A stretch of DNA of 64,000 nt from the NCBI GenBank assembly GCA_024305405.1, contig JAKNDB010000092.1:3749501-3813500 (forward strand). The letters are read 5' to 3'. Origin of the DNA: Dirofilaria immitis. Its lineage: Eukaryota > Nematoda > Chromadorea > Rhabditida > Onchocercidae. The position numbers and the translations under genes were made by a program. The notes below the pieces were generated by a model. The model did no database searches. It saw nothing but the letters and a program-made list of their open reading frames with translations, and was not told where the DNA came from. Below, piece by piece: positions 56,308 to 64,000 of the stretch. Each line of letters starts with the position of its first letter. Positions within the stretch are counted from its first letter, which is position 1.

Positions 56308-59300
56308 TTGATGTTATTTTCAAACATTTCAATCCAATGGCTTTCAACCCAATGATTTATCAGAATCCTTCTCAACATTAATTTATCACTAAAAACCATC
56401 TAATATTTTTAAAAATCAAAATAAAATTAAAAAATGGAATCGGATGTTGCGATGATTTCAGAATCTACAATAGTGTCAGGGTAAATCTCTAAAAAAAATT
56501 CCACTAATAAGTTAAATGATTGATGAGCTAATGGCTTAGTTTGCGCAAAGTATTGCAAGATGAACACATAGCACGCCAAGAACCTATTGTTGCCACCTAT
56601 GTTTGGAAAATTTGAAATATCATTAACTATAATAGCCTCAGTATTTCAGTTGTAATATTTATGGTCATCTGCTAAAAGTGGCTCATCCATAAAACGAATA
56701 TTTTTCTTTTAAAAATTAGTCCAAAAAGAAGGAAAAAATGGGAAAGATAGAATATTGCTATCTTCATATTAGAATTCATTAGGACTACAATTTCGATTCC
56801 TTCATTTTGTGAATACTAAACTTAAATCACAGAAATTCTTGATAACTAAGCTGGTCATTTCCTTTGCGAATTTTAATTTTTATTACGAATTTAAGTGATT
56901 AAAGTTTATTATTACAGCTATTTTCATAATATCGTGAGCTTAAGATTAAATTACTATGAATTTAAGATTAAATTTAGCACCAATGCATTAATTATCAAAA
57001 TTATACGATTGTTTCGATTCCTGAAAAACCATATTCATTAATCATTTCAGGAGATACATAATACAATATGAGTATTTCTTTTCGATCTTCTAAAATCCAT
57101 TGAATTAGCCACCAATAATCAATAGTTCCTGCACCCCAATATACCATTGGGATCGAAAGTCGCAGTTTAATGTCGCAGTTATTCGTTAATTACAAATAAT
57201 ACATTGAAATTTCAGAAAACTTGCCAATGAATGCGTACGTTGCATCGTAACTTAATGACTTCTTCAGTAGTCAGCTATTTTCAAATTTTCAAATTTTGAA
57301 GCACATTTATTAAAATTGTATTTTCTTCATGATATTAAATCATTCAGGCTATTTGTTTTTACAAAGTAATATTAATTTATTTTATTCCATGATTCGATTA
57401 TCATTACAATAAGAGCAATTATCAACCACTACTATTCTTAAACTCATATTAGTATTAATAGGACTATTTGATTTAATTGAACTGTAAGCTGACAGTGCGC
57501 CCTTTTAGAAAAGATTATGGAACAAAATGATGTCAATTTATCGTATATTAACAGTATACAATAGTTTTTTATCATTTATCCCCTAAAAATTTTAGACTAA
57601 CATGCTCGTTTAGCCAAAGATTCTTGAAATGAAGTTAATGCTAGAATTAAGAATTTGATAATCAGAAAATTTGATTTTTTTCGATAACTTTGCCAGAATT
57701 TCGAATTTCATAAAAACTGTTCACATACGATAAATCTGCAAGAAGAAAGTAGGAAAAATAGAGAATAAAAAAATCGCTCATACAATTGAAGTCTCAGGAT
57801 ACTGAAATAAAACTATTCCAAAATGAGGGAGGAGGAGAAATGTCGTAGTAGAAGACACCCCACAGTGAAAGAGTCTTCTCAAATCGAGTTTAATACCACA
57901 GGTGCAAAATTTTTATAAATCTCATTTACATTTATAAATTTAAATTTACGCGAAAGACGCGAGTGCAAAATAATTTTAACATCTTCTATACAAATGATCT
58001 GAGAAATAAGGAAGTTTGGCAAAGGACAAAATATAATTTCAAAATGATTGAATTTAAATGAATTGAATCCATAATATATGTAATGAAAATGAAACAGATT
58101 GGAATGAAATGAGACTGAATCGAATCGGATTGATATGAAGTTTCAAAATGAACAAAAATCAAAAAAGTATTTCAAAATATAAAACCCTATCATTGTGACA
58201 AGGAAGATGTTTAATCACCATTGAAATTTCAATCTCTGAGAGAAAGTAAAAAATGGGAATATGAATGGAAGATGGGAAAAAAACATATTTATACTGCCAT
58301 AAAATTAAATCATTACCACTTTTAAACATAATTAATTCTTTTAAAACTTTGAGGAAAATAATTAAAGTATTAAATAATAACAGATAAATTCTAATTGAAG
58401 ACATCAGATAGATTCTAGCTAAAAACATCAGAGAGATTTTAGTTTGATTAGAATTTCGCACTAAATATCTATTTAACTTAAAACTCAGATATATTTTTAA
58501 TATTAAAACGACTTAAATTTGTATTTTTTCCTCTAGTTTAAAAAACACATAGGTGCAAATTTTGTTCAAAAAAATCTTTCTATAAATAGGCTATCTGTGT
58601 TTCGATAAGATATCAAAGTGATAGCAGTTCAATAGATTGGGATATATTGAATTCAATACATTCATTGATCCTTCTGAGATAGTGAAAGATGAAATTGTTT
58701 CCCATTATAATCTTATTAAGATGGCACATCATTTTTCCCCAATCTTTTCTAAAAGAGCATTTTATCAGTTTATGGTTCAGTTAATCAAATAGTTTTATCG
58801 ACACTAATAAAAGTTCAATGTTATATATCGGCTAGATAGATGTTGTTATTGTGATAATTTGATATAAAATAGAATAAATTAATCAGATATCACATTAATT
58901 AATGGGAGCATATAACCGGAATGGTCTGATTAAAATTATTATATTAAAATAATTATTTTGTAATATTAAAATAATATTGCTAATATCATTGAGAAGACAT
59001 AATTTTAATGCATAACCTATTTGTTTCAAAATATGAAAATTTGAAAATATTTCGATAGAAAAAATTTTTAAAAAAAAATTTGGCATTAACAAGCAATAAT
59101 AAAATAGCTGGTATCCTGAACTTAGGATTCTTCAGATCTAAAATTGCCAGGATTAAGTAAGAAATGATCCTGGATTAACTTCTGATTCCACTTTGATTAA
59201 ATTGTAATTATTTTGATGGATCAAAGTTGAGATAAAAAATTGAAACAAAGTACTGTGGTTCGCATCAAAACATAGTGCCATTATTCATCTAATCGAAATA

Positions 59301-59356
59301 AAAGTATTTGTTGAATGGAAATATTTTTTACCTATTACCCAATACTTTTTGCTTGC

Positions 59357-59360
<4 letters not shown>

Positions 59361-59394
<34 letters not shown>

Positions 59395-59413
59395 TAGATA
59401 CATACATATATAA
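59361..59413. repeat. TA microsatellite passing into TAGA/TACA
   Basis: A TATATA run of about 30 bases followed by GATAGATACATACATA-type units. Simple repeat in intergenic DNA. Confidence 0.9.
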
Positions 59414-59470
59414 ATAAATAAATGCAGATGCATGCGTATTTTATTCAAATGTCAAAATAACAAATGTCAA

Positions 59471-59544
59471 AGTATATATGAGCTATAAGCTATGATACAA
59501 TATCCTTAGTATATATGAGCTATAAGCTATGATACAATATCCTT
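59471..59544. repeat. 37-bp perfect tandem duplication
   Basis: The units 59471-59507 and 59508-59544 are identical, each starting AGTATATATGAGCTATAAGC and ending ATATCCTT. It looks like a recent local duplication in non-coding DNA. Confidence 0.95.
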
Positions 59545-61597
59545 AACCAATTTCTATAGGAAAAACAACAATGGCCTATTTAGAAATTTACTAGGGTACG
59601 ATGCAGCGATAAATTTCTTTATTCAAAACATCTGACAAAGAAGACGTGAAGCATGCATGAAAGATAAAGAGGACAGTATTCATAAAAAGTGCCAAATGTA
59701 TGGATTAGTCTAACCGCAGTTAAACAATCAATTAAAGCACTTGCATTTCTTTTTATATAAGTGCATAGAAAATATTTGCCTATAAATTACGCAAATCAAT
59801 TAAACAATAACAAAATCAAAGAGATAAACTTTAAAAAATCATTGCATTCTTGATGCATTCTTGTTCAATCGATAGATAGCAATGGTCATCGAACATAACT
59901 CTTCGAATCAATCTTAAAATTCATTCATGAATTATTTGAAATGTATATTTAAAATACGATAGTAAATGAAAGAAGGAGTTAATATAAAAGTTCTATGAGA
60001 TTCAATTTTTCTTAGAGATTCAATATTCTTGCGATTTCTTTGCGAATTTCTATGATTCTCCTAATTCAGCGATTGTTCCTCAAGTCTAAGGTAAATAAAC
60101 TTATGAATTTATTTATTTTTTAAAATATATTGCGTGGTTTTTCTTAAATGAATAAAATAAACAATGAACTGATAGTAATGGATAATAATCATTAATAACA
60201 TTAAAATGTCATATAGAGTGCAATTATAAAAGAACAAAACAAAAATTAATAATTTTGTGAAAAACAATAATTTCTCGCATTATTTGATAAAAAGTTCATC
60301 GACATTTGATGAATGCAAATGTCACAGTACAAGAGTAAGAGAAATGATTGGATCATTATCGTACAAAAATATATCCTGAATTGCAGAACTGGATATATTA
60401 ATTAAAATAATACAAGTGGCAGGATTATTATCTTACATAAACATGTCCTAAAATATAAATTAGAATATCGAAATTTATTAGACCATTGGTTACACGTTAA
60501 CTAGTCAATTAGCATTATCAATGTCATAGCTAAAAGTAATAACATCATTTAAAAAATCCAAATATATCGCTATGGTCGATACACAATGAATCATTAATAC
60601 CACTACGAAGAAATGCATTATATCGTACTAAACGATCCAATCGTTGTAAATTTGAATGGGCGAAGAGAGAGCCAAGCAGCAGTATTGTCCTATCGTTGAT
60701 ATCTATCTAATTGAGATGTGACAGAGCTGCTTAGTGAAATGAGAAAAAGAAAAAACAATCTATAAGAGGAGGTAATGTACAACATTATTTCTTAATGATA
60801 TAATAGAGGGAAAAGAAAAAGATCAGAGACAAATCGTCAATATCAGCGCTATCACCAAATATAAAACCAAAAATAAATTTATTAGTAGCAGAAAATTAAT
60901 CACTGTTTCGGGTAAATAATGACCAAAAATTGCTTCATAGAAGAAGAATTGATTAAAAAAAAAAAGAAATTTAGGTTTGAAACTTCATTTCAAAGTCATC
61001 CATAATATAATTAAACATGTCTAAAATTCATCCTTTAAAATGGTTGGTCAATAGAAATAGATTGGAAATTCTTAGCATTTCAATTCAATGAAGGTAATGC
61101 ACCAAATATGTGACGTAAAAGATACATTGTTTGCATTACTTTACATTTCATTGATAATAAGAGCAAGAGTCGAATTTCTGGCCAAAAGAGTTAATGTCAC
61201 GATTATCATGAGTTATAATTCGACTGACCAAGTAACTATTTCTAGTTCCAAATTATTTCTACTCCCTCTTTTGTCCATTGTCAATAATTCTTTGTCACCA
61301 CAAAGTAACTGAACTTAGTCTACTTCGTAATGATGACGGCAAAATAAAGAAAATATGCACAACAAATAGATGAATATTATTTAATCTAAAACTCGAACTC
61401 GTCTTAACAAACGACAATTTAAAATAATAAAATCTCGAAAAAGAAGCAAAATAAAAGGAATGATATGGAAATTTGCAAAAGAGGAAAATATCACAAATAC
61501 GATTCCATATTTCGCTTTTATTTTCAGCCAAAAGAAAAATTAAAAGGCATATTACAACTGTAAATTCAAAAAATTTTCCAACTGTAAAGACTTGTAT

Positions 61598-62963
61598 CTA
61601 ATGGCTCTCGTTTGCCTTCTTTCTTCTGCGTCGACGATATCTCTTGGGAGCATCAGTTTTTGCACTTAACTTTAATTTCTGATCAGTATTGATCAACCGG
61701 ATCTTTTCTTCTTGACCGAAAGAGGATTTGGTCCTTTGGACCTTTCCGCTTCCGTCTTGGCCTTTCATCTTTACCAAATATCGCCTTCTTTAATTTACTC
61801 AATTCAAGTAGTTGATCTTTCGGCTTTTCCAGCTCCTAAAAAGATCACATCAAATCTTATCGATTTTTCTCATATGCACTTGCATATCTGAATTTATGAC
61901 GTAAAATTTAGAACTTCAAGTCTAATACTTTTGTTTATATTCAAAAATATTTACTAATTTCTCTACTCGCATATGCAAGTGGAACTGCCTGTGATATGCT
62001 CGAACGACAAATATATTTCTTTATAAAGAACATAAATCGTGCGAATAATGTAAAAATAATTAAAAGAACTAGGAAATTAAGTAATCGACGATTCACCTGA
62101 AGAGTAATTTGACTGGGTTTATCGATCAAAATTGCATTATATTTAATGAACAAGATTGGTATACCGGGAATTTGTTTCAAAGCTTCTGTGAGCTCATTAT
62201 CCTATAATTTCAAGGAATAACAATTAACTTAAAATTCAGACATATTATTGTTCATTACCTGCGTTGCAAAGAAATATGTTGTTCCATGCTTCATTCGACG
62301 TGCCATGTGCTTGATGCATTCTACTGCCGTTCGAATAGGTTGATGAGGACAATTCACAACCTGAAAACATATATTTCCATTAGTCAACAAATTTCCAGAA
62401 CCACAGTTAATCATTCTACTTTTAAAAACAAAGGGAGAGCCAAACAGAAAGTTGAAACAAAAATAGAAAATAGAGAGGAGGAAAAAGATCTGACTTACGT
62501 CAAACTGTTTGCAAATATGTAATGCACCATACAATGTGGATCCTAGTTTTTCGAGTTCTTTTAGCACACAATTGGTTACTCGTATATCAACTTCCTAAAC
62601 TTGAAAGATTACAGGAATGAATTTTGGATATCAAACAATTCTGATATCATCATTGATAAAGACAAAACAGTAAGAATGACAAAACTTGCTTAAATGAACT
62701 ATTAACAGAGAAGTACAGCAATTAACAGAATACATTTATAATTAATAAGCATGTATAATAGTAATGGATTATTTTGAAAAGCAATAGAAATAGCTTACAG
62801 CATTCAAATATTTCGGCAATTGTTCTCGTAAATTGATTTTATTTTGTAATGCAGCCATAGCGAAAGTACCATCAAGCAAAACTTCGTAAGGTGGTTCCAA
62901 CCCGAAGTTATAACGATAAATAGAAATGATACGTTTCGCTCGTTTATATCGTTTTACCTTCAT
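61598..62963 (-). CDS. UTP23: rRNA-processing protein UTP23 (PIN-like, SSU processome)
   Basis: A nucleolar PIN-domain-like protein needed for small-subunit rRNA processing. Exons on the minus strand: 62963-62799, 62594-62499, 62360-62259, 62201-62097, 61835-61598. It begins MKVKRYKRAKR and contains YEVLLDGTF, INLREQLPKYL, NCVLKELEKLG, VVNCPHQPI, TTYFFATQ, PGIPILFIKYNAI and LIDKPS, which follow human UTP23 in order; phases agree at every junction. The last exon holds the family GPNPLSVKKKK tail only if two single-base contractions are allowed for (TTT at 61735-61737 and TTTT at 61703-61706 on the plus strand). The basic C-terminus then ends RRRRRKKANESH at 61598; as written, the first frame stops earlier. 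It lies 127 bp downstream of the next gene on the same strand, a spacing typical of nematode operons. A TATTACAG about 27 bases before the ATG could be a trans-splice acceptor. Confidence 0.94.
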
Positions 62964-63090
62964 TTCATAGAAGTTGACCGTATCTGTAATATCCTCAACA
63001 AATCTGACTGAATATTTTAGACAGCCAAGATTAATTGATCAGTGAAAAAATAATGGGAGGGCCAGTTGGATTGCAATACGATAAAGAATT

Positions 63091-63676
63091 TCAAAAAATT
63101 TTTCCAAGTTTGTCCATTTCTTCAAGTTTATCATCTGTAATTTCGAAATAACCCAAACTACATTGTACTTCACGCTCTACGGAAGACTGTAGATAAATGA
63201 GATAGGAAATTATACTAATAATCGGAGCTAAGGAAAGAAAAAGAATATATAATCCATAAATTCATAAGGTGAAAAATTTTTTTCTGCGTATGGTATCGTA
63301 CCTGTTTCTCAACACAACTTAATAGTACTACGAATTCACGTTGACATGCCAAATGAGTTACTTTTCCGGCTTTTTCCCAACACACTTTCCGTAATCTGTT
63401 ACCTGAAATTTTTTATTATGAGAATAAACGTATGTTACCTCACGTGAACTTTCCCGAAAATTGAATCGAAATATGCCAAATATATATATCTCCCATAAGT
63501 TCCAATAAGGGAAACAGCGTTCCAAAAAACATGTAAGGATTAGAAAATCATTATGAATACTAACGTCAGCAATCTTTCAATAGCCTTAAAATTATGAAGG
63601 CAAAGTGCGTACCCACCTCACGTGAACACCTGCTCAAATATGCAGCATATTTGCATAATTTTCGCTCATTGGGCAT
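63091..63676 (-). CDS. Small cysteine-rich protein (86 aa), CX9C-like, unassigned
   Basis: Three exons on the minus strand with matching phases: 63676-63613, 63402-63302, 63186-63091 (TGA). The protein starts MPNERKLCKYAAYLSRC and has cysteines at KLC, SRC, KVC, HLAC, LLSC and VQC; HLACQREFVVLLSC is a CX9C pair, reminiscent of twin-CX9C proteins of the mitochondrial intermembrane space, although the other spacings do not fit the canonical pattern. The C-terminus is acidic and helical (DDKLEEMDKLGKIF). It has no signal peptide or membrane segment. It is immediately upstream of UTP23 on the same strand, so the two may be co-transcribed. I do not recognise a specific family. Confidence 0.65.
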
Positions 63677-64000
63677 ATCCACAACTGGAATCACCATAAA
63701 AACAGTCATCAAACAAAAGTAATAATTAAATATCTAAGCTTCAACGAGACCATTATCACGGTAAGTTTGCTACAGACTCATTTTCTTATGAGGATCCTTC
63801 TTTGTTTCAGCAATGAATTTAGCCATTAATTCTAATATAAATGTATCGTTTTATTCCTTCGAAACAGTGCGCTTAAAATGAGGGATCATTTAATTCAATC
63901 TTTAACTGTAATGAGATATGAAAGATTAAGATCGATGTCTTCATAAAAATCAGTACAAAAATATGTTGTACATTGAACATATTTATCAAGATACAAAATT
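63677..64000. other. Upstream of the small cysteine-rich gene
   Basis: AT-rich sequence at the window edge with no gene seen. It should hold the promoter or an upstream operon member's end for the minus-strand pair. Confidence 0.4.

Larger units (their letters stand above)
56308..61597. other. Intergenic, no gene seen
   Basis: About 5.3 kb between the RYK 5' end and the UTP23 3' end, both on the minus strand, so it includes the RYK promoter. The longest open frame (58159-58461, -) is AT-rich Leu/Ile/Phe/Lys sequence without a domain. A (TA)n run occurs at 59361-59392 and a 37-bp tandem duplication at 59471-59544. Confidence 0.5.

Noticed and set aside
58159..58461. 100-residue open frame on the minus strand
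   Set aside because: Composition is dominated by Ile, Leu, Phe and Lys, as expected from random AT-rich DNA; there are no motifs and no supporting splice sites.
1..64000. tRNA genes, CRISPR arrays, intact transposase or viral genes
   Set aside because: None were recognised on reading; no tRNA-like T-loop signature in a cloverleaf context, no spaced short repeats, and no transposase or polymerase motifs.

Overview
The window is a gene-sparse, AT-rich animal nuclear segment. Genes are split into many short exons by small AT-rich introns with T-rich acceptors (TTTCAG and similar), and several start codons lie a few bases after an acceptor-like site, as expected for spliced-leader trans-splicing. 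An embedded 5.8S rRNA fragment resembles filarial/spirurid nematode 5.8S as I remember it, so I read this as a parasitic nematode, probably filarial. Species cannot be fixed from the sequence alone.

Layout. (1) 1241-8880 (+): 16-exon prolyl oligopeptidase with an intact catalytic triad and an unusual hydrophobic N-terminal extension. (2) 12146-14389: near-identical partial copy of that gene (part of intron 1 to the exon 6 donor). (3) about 14974-19478 (+): acyl-CoA oxidase of the ACOX3 type. (4) 19753-23290 (-): unrecognised membrane protein with a cysteine-containing ectodomain, tail-to-tail with the oxidase. (5) 26108-31848 (+): mitochondrial RNA helicase SUV3/SUPV3L1, with a truncated 5.8S rRNA copy in one intron and a GC-AG intron. 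(6) 32857-33072 (+): small unknown gene. (7) 33726-41658 (+): nucleoporin Nup133. (8) 45963-56307 (-): RYK/LIN-18 Wnt receptor with WIF domain, membrane segment and atypical kinase; its introns hold a foldback (MITE-like) element, a GA microsatellite and AT repeats. (9) 61598-62963 (-): UTP23, 127 bp behind (10) a tiny cysteine-rich gene (63091-63676, -), a spacing compatible with a nematode operon. The long intergenic stretches show no convincing genes.

The genes do not form one pathway; they are mostly housekeeping (mitochondrial RNA turnover, nuclear pore, ribosome biogenesis, fatty-acid beta-oxidation) plus one signalling receptor. A recurring oddity is that otherwise well conserved exons are broken by single-base contractions of homopolymers (prolyl oligopeptidase, oxidase, Nup133, UTP23), and the two prolyl oligopeptidase copies differ only in homopolymer lengths. 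This points to homopolymer under-calling in the assembly rather than independent gene decay. I see no obvious virus, CRISPR, plasmid or clearly new multi-gene system. The most interesting signals are the 5.8S insertion next to a splice acceptor, the near-identical partial gene copy, the secretory-looking N-terminus of the peptidase, and the foldback element.
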